A stretch of DNA of 64,000 nt from Paraspadella gotoi (Eukaryota > Chaetognatha). Location: positions 12,250,356 through 12,314,355 of the forward strand of contig CM119268.1 in the NCBI GenBank assembly GCA_051294375.1, in the 5' to 3' direction. A program made the translations under genes and the position numbers. The notes beneath the pieces are model-generated. The model did not search any database, was not told the origin of the DNA, and saw only the letters and a list, made by a program, of their open reading frames with translations. The first letter of the stretch is position 1. Every line of letters begins with the position of its first letter. Below are positions 24,250 to 36,540 of this stretch, piece after piece.

Positions 24250-25480
24250 GTCACGTCTGGTTGCTCTCTCTTTCGATCATGATTCCTCTCTTTTGTGGAA
24301 ATCTCCTCAAAAACTTATCCTTTCTGTCCGCTTCAGAGAGTAAAGTTAGAACGTAAAATAGCGTTTTTATTTTGCCTGACCACTAGAGAGAATATATCGA
24401 GTTCTATAATCAAACATAAAGCTCGTTATGAAAATTAAATTTATAATCATTTTATTAATCGTCTGATGATTGTGTTTGGAAGCATGCGGGGATCTTCTTA
24501 TGCAAAACTGGTTACTCCTTTCAATTTCAATTTTATGACGCTTGTTTCTCCGTATTCTCTCGATGACTTTATAAACTGTCATATTCTAACTTTATTTCAT
24601 CATAAAATGTTATTATTTTTCGCATAATTATTTTTTACAGATCATTCGTAATTTTCGTCAATGCAAGTCTAAATATTCCGGTATTGTAATAGGTTATTTT
24701 TATCTGCTTCGACTTGGGGACAGTTTTTCATATAATTCTCTATGTATCTATTATCTCCTTGTATTCTAAGTAAGCTTTTTGCGGATTGCACACATATTTG
24801 CATTTGCATTAAAAAAAATTAAATTGCCAAATCTTTTTCTAATCCGATAAAAATTTTAAATGTAAATCTCATTAATGATTTCACATCTACTCCCTACCCA
24901 TTAGTCTCTCTCTTCTCGCTCTCTACTTATACTAAACCCGTTTCCCTCTATAACTTCCCGGGTGGTAAGAGCTCGCCTCATTATTGCTTGATACCATAAA
25001 TGTAACTTCTCTTCAAATTATTTTAGATGTCAAAAAAAAAAGGCAATCCTGGAATTCTTTCATTTAAGAGGAACCCGTCCGTGCACCCGAACTCAAAATT
25101 TTACCTAATCTACTCTCATGCGCGATCCAATTAATTCTATACTGAAATTGCGTGCGTTTGTACCGTCGCTGGGCACGAGATGTCCGGTCCTGCTTCTCTG
25201 CCGATTAATTAGCAGCGAGGGATTTGGTTTTTTTAAAAAGGCCGGGCCGTAAATACGTGTCACCTTTTCCTCTCTTCTCTAATCAGTTTGGCAATCGTAA
25301 TTGGGGAATTTTAATAACCATAGGTAATACAGGTAAATATCAAACTGTCAACGAGAGTTAAAATTTTCTTTTTCTCCGCGCCCGTGCTTTTCCTCCAACG
25401 TCACAGTTGTTTTTCTACAAAATAGACCTGAATAGAATCTGAATCCATCACACATCTAAAATTGCGTGGTCATAGATTCT
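24250..25480. other. AT-rich non-coding stretch
   Basis: No gene and no repeat shared with the rest of the window. CpG content rises from about 25,480. Confidence 0.5.
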
Positions 25481-25780
25481 CGGCTCATCTTTCCATCCTC
25501 GCCGCGCTACTGCTCTCGCGTCTCAGTCTTCTCTTCCCTCGCGCATTACCATGGGGTCGTGCCGTTCTTCCTCCTCTTTGCCGACCCCGGTACTGTTTCC
25601 ACACTTTACGAATATCTTTTGTTTGATGCATAAAAAAGAGGCGAAAAAAAAAAATAACTTTAAGGAATAAGAATATGGTGTTCTCGCTATCATCCTCCGG
25701 CGCGAAGTTTGTCTCAGAGAAGGACCTTATTCGTTGTTTGATTAATTCCCGCATTGGGTCTCGGGAACTAACAGTGTTCC

Positions 25781-26479
25781 ATGCTCTCGGTCGCTCTCTC
25801 CCAATTGTTCTCTCTCTTCCGTCTCCTATTCCGCTCTGTCGTTCTCCGAGGCTCATCCTTCTCTCTCGTCTGGTCACTCTTCTCTTACGCCTTCTCTCTT
25901 CCTCGATCCGTCTCTTGCTCACACACTCTCTTTTTCTTTCGCACGAACACCTTTAGAGCCTACGCGTCCGCTCCCATCGATACTGTCTGTCACGCTGCGC
26001 TGAGGTCGGCAGCGGCATGTTGTTCTACTCCTACTCACGACGTGAACGCGGCTTGTAATATTCCTGTTTTTCTTATTTTTCCCTCTCATTCTGCTTCTGA
26101 GCTTCTCTCTTTTTATAAAGTCCCCCACCTGGCTCCGCAAAGGAGAAACGACATAAGAATCGCAGGAGAAGAGAGGAGGAGCAGGCGGGAAGTAGCGAGA
26201 AGAAGAGAGAGAGAGGAAAGGAGAGAGATGAGAAAGAGGAGAAGAGAGAGAGGAATTCTCTTAAAGTGTATCCCTGCGCTACCTGAAGACCTCGATATTC
26301 CAGCAAGTGAGTGCACCCTGCGAAGTTACTTCGTGCCCCATGAAAGGATTTACAATACAACCTCGCGCTCCCGGTTCTTTTTTATCAGCAGTGACCCCTT
26401 AATAGACGTACCGTGCACGTGCGCTGAGAACATAAGATCACCTGACTCGAAGCGCGTTTATAATCGAACAGAATGGTAA
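25781..26479 (+). CDS. Hypothetical open frame, 232 codons, unrecognised
   Basis: The longest plus-strand ATG frame that is not dominated by one microsatellite. Residues 1-60 are Leu/Ser/Phe-rich from CTCTC-biased DNA. Residues 60-120 are mixed. Residues 129-158 are an Arg/Glu block from GAGAGA-like DNA. The last 70 residues are non-repetitive (KCIPALPEDLDIPASECTLR near the start of that part). I recognise no domain, signal peptide or splice site. Composition bias on both sides of the purine block could keep the frame open by chance. If anything here is coding it is the C-terminal third. Confidence 0.18.
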   Translation: MLSVALSQLFSLFRLLFRSVVLRGSSFSLVWSLFSYAFSLPRSVSCSHTLFFFRTNTFRAYASAPIDTVCHAALRSAAACCSTPTHDVNAACNIPVFLIFPSHSASELLSFYKVPHLAPQRRNDIRIAGEERRSRREVARRREREERREMRKRRRERGILLKCIPALPEDLDIPASECTLRSYFVPHERIYNTTSRSRFFFISSDPLIDVPCTCAENIRSPDSKRVYNRTEW

Positions 26480-29400
26480 TGTTTATACTCTAAGAGTGTA
26501 AATTCTGCCAAGTGAAGACACTACCTAGATATGAAGGATAAATGGAAATGATAGAGTGAAAATTACACCACGACCTAGTAGAGGACGACAATCGCGTCGA
26601 CCCTATAAGGAAGTCGACTCCTAAAGCGCGTATAGGGAGAGAGTTTCTTTGCCCCGACTTTACCTTTTTATACAGGTTGAGGTACGAGTATATGGACAAT
26701 TGGATCCAATCCGGCTTTACGAATGAAGAGGATAGTAGGACCGGACGTGTCACGAATCGGAACCTTACGTAATCTCTGTAAATTCTTAAATTCGACTTAC
26801 TTCATGGCCATTCTGAAATTTCAATTTATCATTTGTTGATGTATGTTAACGTCAGAAGAGCCAGAATTAAAAATGAAAATATTATTTTCCGGTCGAACCG
26901 GGGTTAGGGGGGTATCGGGTTCTCGATATGATTTTAGGGTAGGGTATACTAGTACTAGCATGTTTTCACAGATATATATATGTTTTTACAAAGTATTCTC
27001 TTTTTTAAATAAGAACAATGTTCTAAACGCACTCGGACTTGCGCCCGTAAAGTAGCAAAGTTCTTTACTCCAAAAAATTCCTGTTGTAAAGAAGATAAGT
27101 TCACTCAAGTCTCTACAACTTATTCCCATCACCTGCCACTTCGACCTGCGACTGTCCATCAGCAGCAACCACCATAAAGAAAGTATGGCGTGGCGGCGGA
27201 GAGCCCCGTGCGAATGTGCGTGTTCCCCGACAATTAATTCTGATCGTGCCAGCATTTTTTTCCTCAACTTCAAGTACCAAGTTTGGGCTCAGGGGAAGTT
27301 ATAGAGAGGCTAGATGTCTTGGTGTAAAAGAACATAACTATAGACGCATATGAGGGTGGAGATTAACAGGCAACCGATTCTAACAAATGTGGCTTTGAAC
27401 AAAGATTTGTCTATCTAACCCCCGCAGAAATAGACGGTCCTACGGAATCGTACCATTGTGAGCGATTTCTATTCAGACTGTTTTAAACAGGGCCACGTTA
27501 GAGATTAGTTTTTTTGGTATAGGGAAAAGAAAAAAAAGTAATAAAGAACTATCAGATGTAAATAATGTAATCGATATAGTTCAATTCTTACGGCTTACTC
27601 AATACTTCTTTATAATGGGACACGATGAGAGCGTACGAAGTCGCCCATCGGTGACGCCACTCGATTTCGAATAATAAAAAAAAACCAATTGGGTAAAGTC
27701 CGTATCGGGAATGCCAAGATAAGAAAAATTAACGTAAATTCAATAAAGTTGAAGTAAAATAGGTAGTTAAACAAAGTGTGAGTCTGACTGTCCATGAGAA
27801 TCGATGAGAATATTTAATTCAAACTCATAAATAAACATTAGGCTTTTTTTATTCTCTATCTTCTACCCACTATCATATTTACATTAAGCGTGTTTATTTG
27901 CCGGATGTGAAAAAAAACAGATCTTCCGAGTGGGTCGCCGGGATTAGTCATCGATAGACGACGCTATCACCGCCACACATTTTCGTACGATTCACACTTT
28001 TGCCCATTGGCCCCGCAAGTTTGCGTTGCCAGTGCTGCTTTGGCTTCGCCGGTTTCGTTTAGAAACATTAATCACTAGCAGTTCTAAGTGATCGGCTGAC
28101 AAAATCGTGAACTATCTGTTTTCATCGTTTAGGCTCCCTCAGCGCAAAAGAAACGCGTACTGAATGGATTGATTTTTTTCCGAGAAATCTGAGACGCCCT
28201 GGAGATAACCCCTGTGAGCGTAAGCACCCCGAGCGGAACGAATAACAGGGTGGATGTTTCTCAAAATCTCACACAAATGTTGCTTGAGGCCATACGCAAT
28301 CGCAGAAAGAACACTGTGTTTTCACAACTATTCCTTTGGTCCTACTTTTTTTCTTTTAACTACAATATGCCTGCAAGAATCCTTCTCTTGATATTCTTTT
28401 CTTCTTCCATCTTACTTTCCGGATATTTTCTTCTCTATTGACTTTTTTCCGTACGTTCTTCTTTTTCTTCTCCTAATATCTACCATTCTCTTCTTCATCT
28501 CCTTCTTCTCTTCCTGCGTCTCTCTCTCACTGCCCTCAACATGAGTTTCCCTGAGATTTGTTATAACCGTAGATGCTTATGCTATCCTGATGTCAAAAGA
28601 CACGAGAGAGCGGGCGCACTTCATGGAAACTTGGAAGTTATCCTCGGGATGGATTTGATGGGAGAGGAGAGAGAGAGGAGTCAATAGAGAGAGTCGACTT
28701 TCCGGAGTCCTACAGCCCACGGCAGGCAAGAGCATACTTGTGGATACAGGCGCCCTTTTGGGGGCCCATCTTTGGAAATGGGGATGAATACATGGTCATG
28801 GAAAGCGGAGGGCACACAGAACAACAGGTTCGAGGGATAGCAAAAACACATGATAAGAGACTAGCATGAGGATCTCTATGTATATTCAGACACAAAAGTG
28901 TTGGGGTTATCATATAGATACCAATTACTGATATAAAAAACAAAAAGTAAATAACAAAAAAAAAAGATATTTCGTCTCCCTCAAAGGAACCCATCTGAGA
29001 TTGTGAAGTTAATGAACAGAGGCGCGACACCAAATCGGGGAAAGATAAACTGGAAGGACAAATACGAGAATGTTGATGTTGCCCTCACACTATCAATTCA
29101 TTCCATGCTAATAAAAGGATTCGAGAATGAGTACCTTCGTAATGAGATCTCAGATAAAAATCGATAATCTAGAGTTATTATGAGTCGATAGTCGAAGACC
29201 AATTACGGGGAATTAAAATTTTATGTTTTTGGTCTTAAAACGTAGGGCGCCCGAAGCGGATACAATACAAGCCGATAACGAACTCTAAAACGATTAATAA
29301 AATAAAAACTCGTACGGACTAAACAATAACCATACGGTTTAATAAGTTGGCGGGCCGAATTTTCCTCCCGTCTTTTCATAACTGAACAACTTACATGTTT

Positions 29401-29900
29401 GTGTTCTCCTTTGGTTTTTCATATTTTGGGCGCTGAGGGAGGTTCGAGGGCCAGAATCATAGCTTTACTTCGAGTTTTTCTGTATTTTTCGTCTGATGTT
29501 TTTCGTGTTTCTTGCCCGTTCTCTTTCTCGGTCTCTTTCTCGCTCTTCTTTCCTCATCACCTCGGCTCTCCTTTCATCTCTTTCTCTTCAGTTCACAAGT
29601 TGTAATACGCTGTACGGGTTTAAGTGTTAAGTCTGTGTTTCTAGTCACACAACAATTAGACAGGAAAGAATAGGAAAATCAGCTTTTGGCTGCGAGGACA
29701 TTAGTGTGGATGATGGGCGACACATGGTGGCAAAAGACAGGTCGAAAGGAACACCGTCGCAAGCCCCGGCGGATACTCAGGCTCTCACTGTCGTATGCAC
29801 GAGCCGGCATGAAGAACGACGGACAGGGAAGCGCAGACGCAGCGAGCTGCGAGGCACAAGGGACAAGTACGCGAGACAGGAAGGAGATGACGGTGGACTT
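26480..29900. other. Longest microsatellite-poor stretch, no gene recognised
   Basis: Single-copy DNA without long GA/CT arrays until about 28,660. Small ORFs of 60-107 codons occur on both strands with no family resemblance. CpG-containing segments lie at 26,870-27,250 and 27,930-28,260. If the window has a conserved gene hidden by frameshifts, this and 60.9-61.3 kb are where I would look first. Confidence 0.4.
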
Positions 29901-29904
29901 TAAA

Positions 29905-29946
29905 AATACAAAAGCTCTTACGATTAATTTGCGGATGGGCGATTCG
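29905..29946 (+). repeat. 42 bp exact match to 15,634-15,675 (inverted)
   Basis: See the entry at 15,634. Here it lies in a 116-codon plus frame (29,686-30,036) in which it reads NTKALTINLRMGDS. That frame is otherwise unlike anything I know. Confidence 0.9.
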
Positions 29947-29949
29947 GAT

Positions 29950-32790
29950 CTTTTGGGCTTTCGGGTCATTGACGGTATGCGAGAAAGTAAAGAGAGAGAG
30001 AGAAAAGGAGAAAAGAGAAGATGCAAAGATGAGTAGAAGGAAACATAAGCCAAGATGAAGAGAAAACTGTGACCCGCGTTTCGTCTGCGCACACAAGATA
30101 GGGAAGGAGTCAGCGGAGGATCAAACCTCCCATAACGCTCGCCGTCCTTCGTGGCGTGGCAATAAAAACAACCATGTAAGAGTACATATTACCAAAAAAA
30201 AACGCTAATTCTAAGCGAAAGAAACAAAAAGACCGGGGGAGGGAGAGGGGAGAGAGAGGAGGGGAGTACGAGAGAGGAGAGGTCAGTCGGCGGGGATTTA
30301 GATTTTTGTAAAGGAGAGTGCACGGAGAGAGAGAGATTAGTCTGCAATCGTCCTGAGATCGAGAAGCGGCGAGCCGGCAAGCGAAGAAGTAGAGAAGAGG
30401 AGAAGGGGGAGACCGTTAAAATAAAAAAAAGTAACATGAATAAGGGATTAAAGAGAAGTAAGAAGACGGGGCCGGGTGGGAGGTCCTGTTTTGTGTGAGG
30501 TATTAATCTCGGTTGCGTGCTCCAATGTTTTTTAAAGTTCGGGCGGCTAAACGGGTTCACATACTCAGCTTAAGAGGTTCAACCAATACGAAACACGGAG
30601 AGCTATTGGATGTCTGTCTATTTGATTCAAAGATGATAATGAAGAAAACGGCCCCGGAGCCATGTTTCTTTAATTGCTCGAAGCGGGATTCCTCGAATTA
30701 TTCGAGTAGATGATTATAATACTCTTTTGCGGTATCGTCTGAAGGGACTTCGAGACTACGTGGAAGACTTCCATTCTATTGAATCTATTATTTTATATCT
30801 ATTTATCTATATATAACTATTTACTCCATTAATTTCTTTTCTCTTTTCTTTCTATTCTTTTTCTTTTTCTTCTGTTTTTCTTTTTCCTGTTTCCTTTTTC
30901 GCTCTCTATTCCTATATTCCTTTCTTTTCCTTTCCTTTCCTTTACTTTCACTTTGCGATGGCCACTTCTTCTTTTCTTCTTTTGTTCTTAACTTAATACT
31001 CTTGGTTCTCCATTCTGCGGTTTTCCTTTTCCTTTTTCTCATATTTATTTATCTCTTACAATAATAACACAAAAACAGGATCTGCTAAACTTGCTTCTGG
31101 CACTTACTCTACTCACATCTACAGCACATTTTATTTATCGAGAATATACATTTTTTCGGTGGCGGGTTTTGAAGTCCTTGCTGTAACCAGGAAATAATGT
31201 CGAATCAACGTTCACAAGGGAAAGAAAAATAGGGACAGATTGTGCGTATTGCCACTTTGATTGAATGCCACAACTATGAAAGAAGAGGGGAGAAGTTAAA
31301 GTCAAGAACCATATTAAATTATTACCAACATAATACCCCTATCGAAATTGGTAACTACCATATATCAAATTTATCACACGGTGATTCATGATAATAAATA
31401 TATTTATCGGAAATTTATAGAAGTTGTATCATCTATTAATAAATTATAATATTTTGTAGACCTTTGTTCATATATTAAATTTCAGTATGTAGGTGTGCAG
31501 TTTAACCTATTTTTCTGGTATGTATATCTTCGGGTTATGTTTTTATATATTATTCTTGCAATATTAATCTTAATATACCAATTAGTTCTTTGACTATCAT
31601 GAAACGATTAAAACCAATTTATCATTTCTTAAACTTATAAGCATCAGCCGTGTAAACCCCAACAATTCTAAGGATTCCGTTTTGAGAGAGCTACAATCAA
31701 CTTTATAGAATTTGAAGTTCTCAAATCTGTATTTTACCGAGAACGCAATTTCATGGAAATGTGGTTCTGATGGAGAAATGATTTAAACGAATGTCATTTG
31801 TTTCTTGTCCTGCGCGCGAGCGAGGGAAGACCTGCGACGAGGACCGAGAGAGAGAGAAGAGTTCGCCAATAAATCTATACTTATTCTTAACAAATGACAA
31901 GTTTCATCTACAGTTCGAATGTATCCTAAACGCCCAAATTATAGATATAAAATTGAAAAGCGGAGAGAAGCATGAGATGAGGATGTAGTGAAGTAGCAGG
32001 CAAGAGAGGATGCGGATGAGTATTGTAGATGGTGAGGAGAGAGATGGATGCAAGGCAGCGAGAGAGAGAGGAAGCGGGGTTGATGGTTATGGAAAAGTAA
32101 TTTTCCCAGGTCCTTGATTTAATTATAGAGTAATTTTTAGAGGCTTGATGTTGTTCGTATTTATTTTTTTCCCCGGTTGTGCTGCAATGAATTGTCAGAA
32201 AGGCGGGTGAGACGCTCAGGGGGGGAAGGGAGAGGAGCAAGGTGGAAAAACAGTTTTTCAAATCGGCACATATGTAGATGGAGAGAGATAAGAGCGCGAA
32301 GGTTCTTAAGTTTGAAAATTATGGGACCGAGAATATAATTTGGGGGGCCTGTGAGCAAAAATGGGGATCTGGATAGACTTTTCCTTTTTTTTTTTTCTTT
32401 TTTGAGAGGACTAAAGTTTGTCAAAGCGTGAGATTCACCAGATGACGCATCGAGATGAGCGTAGTTTATTGAATTGAGGATGACAAAAAAAGAGAATTGG
32501 CATATATGCAGAGCAAGCAGATGATAAAGAATTAGTATAAGAGAGCCCTAGCAGAGAGCTAACGATTTATGAGCCAAATGTGAGCTGCCGGGGCAGCCAA
32601 ACACAAGCAGATATTTGAATTAAAGCGAAACGAAAAGGGACGGGGAAAAAAAGAAGGTTTTAGTATCAGAGTACTCAGAGAAGATAAAAGAGATAAAAGA
32701 ACCAGACTCAAAATATATTAACGGGGCACACAGGGGAACGAAGCTAGCCACGAAGGGACGCACGCAGAAAGTTCCTGTCAGGAAATAGAA
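29950..32790. other. Mixed non-coding stretch
   Basis: Purine-rich DNA with short GA runs at 29,990-30,060 and 30,230-30,420. A T/C-rich block at 30,830-31,045 contains TTTCC pentamers (30,920-30,942). AT-rich DNA follows, with a segment at about 31,340-31,410 (GAAATTGGTA, ACCATAT, GATTCAT) resembling 36,980-37,020 and 46,107-46,150. No gene is recognised. Confidence 0.45.
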
Positions 32791-33807
32791 AAATGCCGTG
32801 AAGTAATTCATATATAAACGGTGCTGAGTCTGAGCCGATTTCAAGTGTCATTTACAGTTGATACGTATAACTCTGCTTTATTTCGCAGCGGGTCGTCGTC
32901 ATCGTCACATCATCGTCATCATCGTCGTGCACAATAATCGTGACGTCATCATCAATCGGGTTGCTAAGACACGTTATTTCGTAAGATGAATAACACAGAA
33001 TAAAAAAGGGGCAAGGACACTATAATATGTAGGATTTTAGTCGAGAAAGCAAAAAAACAAATTGATAAGATAAGTGAAGAAGAAGTGTGGCCTGGGATAT
33101 AAAAAAAAAAGTAGAGAAGAAAGCAAGGAAAGAAAAAAATCGACGGAATGAGAAAAAAAAATTGACGGAAGAACGAGGAAAATAGAGAGGACAAGGTGGA
33201 TAAGAATGTGACTGCAGGTGGGCGAAAGGAAAAGGAAAAAGAAAATAGAAAAGAAAGAGGAAGTCGCCTACCCGTTTTCCTTTCGCCAACGAATGTCCTA
33301 TCTCGGCTAATTTTTTGTTTTCTCCTCGTCTTTCGATTCTCATTCCGTCGCCACTTTTGGTTTCGTATTCTCACGTCGTGGTCGTTGTTTGTCTGTTATT
33401 GTGCTGTTATCGTCGTGATGGGGTTGTGGTGTTCTGTTTGGCGCCTTTTTAAGGCGTTTTCCAAGGATGGTGGCAAGATTGCGCCTTTTTGCTTGGTGAG
33501 TAATTTAATGGTAATTGCCCAACAGCCGACAATCGTCGACTAGGTCGCGTAATGTCATCGTGATCTTCAACGAATTCACTGACATAACATTATTCAGAGA
33601 CATTTCCATTCGCTGCCCCCTTCGTCGATATCACCGATCTATCACCGATGTCTTCCTTCGCATCATCACTACATACTGTGCTCGTCGTCGTCGCTCGCGG
33701 GCGGCATTCGGCAGGCAATGCGACAAACCAATTAAGGAAATGGAAACTGGGCAGAGAGAAGGCAAAACAAATGCGAGAGAACAGAGACAGAGATGGTGGG
33801 GGAGGCG

Positions 33808-33855
<48 letters not shown>

Positions 33856-34240
33856 GCAGAGGAGAGAGAGAGAGAAGAGAGAGATTCGAGAAATAGACAA
33901 GATAAACAGGGATGGTCCAGCTCTAAGGCGACTAACTTCAAGTGCTTACAGGCACAAAAAAGCCTTTATGATAAGCAATTTTTGAAAACTCATTAAATTA
34001 ATCTTTTTGATCGTATCAAAAAAAAAGTCTAGAAGCGGGGCCGGACAGCAACTACTTGGTAGTGAAGCTTTTGCATAGGACATTCGAATTCTTTTGCGGG
34101 CCGCTCTCTTACAGAATTATTTTAAGAAATTTTAACAAATCAAGAGATTTGTGGACTTTTGACTTTTGGGCTTGCGCGCTTTTTTCTTTTTACTGCATCC
34201 CACTGGATTTTATGAAAAATTAGGATGGAGAAGCAGAATG
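32790..34240 (-). repeat. Segmental duplicate, copy 2 (inverted relative to 13.37-14.77 kb)
   Basis: The reverse complement follows copy 1 in order: TTCACGGCATTT, AAATCGGCTCAGACTCAGCA, a short (GAY)n, the T-rich tract, the acidic frame, the GA array, then part of the Tc1/mariner relic starting CAGGGATGGTCCAGCTC at 33,908. Most differences are single-base insertions or deletions. Homology stops near 34,240 just after GAAGCAGAATGTCCCA. Confidence 0.85.
33908..34240 (+). mobile_element. Partial Tc1/mariner relic
   Basis: Carries one terminal repeat with one mismatch (CAGGGATGGTCCAGCTC) and the transposase N-terminal region, frameshifted. I see no matching second terminal repeat before the gap at 34,514. 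Confidence 0.65.
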
Positions 34241-34452
34241 TCCCAAATCAACATACTCGTTTCTTAGAACTGTCACGATTCAACTGAAAGACTTTGATAA
34301 AAGTAATTTTCATATTTGTACGTAATACTTCTTCTTTAATAAATTAATTTATTTTTCTAACTGTGAAACTGAAAATGTTATGATAAAATATGTTTCGCTT
34401 CGGTCCCCAATTTTCCCCGAGAGAGAAAAAAATGAGAAACAAGTGAACGTTG

Positions 34453-34493
34453 ACGACGACGACGAGGACGACAACGACGACGACGACGATTCC
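34453..34493. repeat. (GAC)n trinucleotide array
   Basis: GAC units with GAG and AAC interruptions, 20 bp from the gap at 34,514. Confidence 0.93.
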
Positions 34494-34513
34494 ATCACGA
34501 GGACCAATCAATG

Positions 34514-34709
34514 NNNNNNNNNNNNNNNNNNNNNNNNNNNNNNNNNNNNNNNNNNNNNNNNNNNNNNNNNNNNNNNNNNNNNNNNNNNNNNNNNNNNNNN
34601 NNNNNNNNNNNNNNNNNNNNNNNNNNNNNNNNNNNNNNNNNNNNNNNNNNNNNNNNNNNNNNNNNNNNNNNNNNNNNNNNNNNNNNNNNNNNNNNNNNNN
34701 NNNNNNNNN
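34514..34709. other. Assembly gap (196 N)
   Basis: N run at the left edge of duplicated block A. Confidence 0.99.
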
Positions 34710-35209
34710 GAAGTAGTTGAGGGGAAGAGAAAGAGAGGATTTCATCCAATTTCGATTATAATTCGCATTTGCATCTTTCTGTTTTGTTTCCTTTTTTTCT
34801 TTTTTTAATTTTATTCTTTCTGTTTTGTTTACGTTCTTTTTTTTGGACTTTCCTTCTTTCTGTTTTCTTTACTTTCTTTTTTTCTTTTTTGACTTTCCTT
34901 CTTTCTGTTTTCTTTACTTTCTTTTTTTCTTTTTTGACTTTCCTTCTTCCTTCAATTAATTATTTTTTCTCCTTTCCTTTCCTTTTAGCCCAGCTCACTT
35001 TTTTCGTCCCTCCATTTCGAGTTTTATTTGTCTACCCATTCCAACTATGCTTATTTCTTTTTTCTTAAATCTTTAATTCTTATGATTGAAACTCATCAAT
35101 GTATATATAATGTATATATTCGATACAACTTTCCCCTCTTTCAACCCATCTTTCTTTCCCTCCACTCCTACCCGCTTGACAATTCTCCTCTTTTCTCGGC
35201 GTCCTTTAG

Positions 35210-35310
<101 letters not shown>

Positions 35311-35991
35311 AATGAACCTACACGGTGAAGATTCTGGCGGTGAACTATAGATTAGGTGAAGAGGTTTAGGAGGTGAATGGAGTGAGAGGAAAAAAAAGGC
35401 TGCGGCATCGCGGCTCTGCCGAACCCGCTGCCGAACCCGCTTCGGGATCAGAGGTGACGTGTCGGCGAAAAAGACGAGAAACGTCGCCGTTCGTGCCAAC
35501 TGCCAAGTCAATCGCCTCGCGGAACCTTGATGACAAAGAGATGACAATGATGATAAAGTGAGGAAATGATGATGGAGTGAGGCTATCATAGAGTTAAGTG
35601 ATGGAGTTTGCGTTTTTAATGCTGGAGAAGTCTCTGATGAAAATAAAAATCGCACTGATTAATTTGCAGTTATTTCTTAAATTGATGCAATGACGTATCG
35701 ATTTATTTTTTTTTTTAATGAAATCACGACTTCGTTTTTAAGCAGAGATGTGACCGAGGAGATGATGAAAAGTGAGAAAAGGCTAAAAATAGAAATTTGA
35801 TCGCGACTACAAGGACCAATGTGAGGGTAAAATACTTAAGAAAACCCCAAATTGTTTGAGAAGTGAGACAAAAGTGAAGGCGTAAGAAAAGGAAACGTGA
35901 GAAAGTGAATCCTCGAAAGGCGAAGCTACTGTACTGGAGGAGACTAGAGATTCGATCGCGCGTCGTTGCGAGGGAAATGTTTCCCCCCCCC

Positions 35992-36016
35992 NNNNNNNNN
36001 NNNNNNNNNNNNNNNN
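35992..36016. other. Assembly gap (25 N), closable from the inverted copy
   Basis: It sits in a C homopolymer. The inverted copy reads straight through the equivalent point at about 44,706-44,722 with G8, T and G3, so the real spacer is only a few bases. Confidence 0.9.
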
Positions 36017-36477
36017 TTCTCCTCCTGAATGTTTCGATAAAGACTTTTTTTTTTTTGCCGCTCGAATGCGACGAATTACTCAAGTAGCGGCCATTTTCTT
36101 TTTTTTCTCTCATTTCCTCAGTTTTTTTTTTTTCATTTCCCGCACTTTCCTCTTTCTTCCCATTTTTCCTCATTTCCTCATTCTCTCACCGTTTTTTTTT
36201 CCAACCCATTTTCTCCTCACTTCTTTTCATATTTTTTTTTTTCTGCTTCTTCTTATCCGCATTTGCCCAGTGCCTCACTCACCCACCCGAGCCACCCCTT
36301 CTTTTAACCGCCCCCCAACCGCCCGCCTCAGGGCCCCTATGTTCAACTCCCTCCCACCCATCTGCTATCCTTCGTTTTTTTTTTTTCGGTAACGTCAACT
36401 CTTTTAGTTTCATCTCGACCAGTTGAAATGGTCACACTCGGCCTCGCCAATATATGCCAACCCGCTCAATCCCGGCT

Positions 36478-36485
36478 ATCTCTCT

Positions 36486-36519
<34 letters not shown>

Positions 36520-36540
36520 CCCTACTCTTCTCTCTCTCAT
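36478..36540. repeat. Interrupted (TC)n
   Basis: TC units with CCTC interruptions. The mirrored (GA)n is at 44,186-44,246. Confidence 0.93.

Noticed and set aside
28710-29033. 107-codon minus-strand frame with several Cys residues
   Set aside because: No recognisable domain spacing. The first half is Phe/Ile-rich from an A run, and the flanks give no splice or poly-A support.
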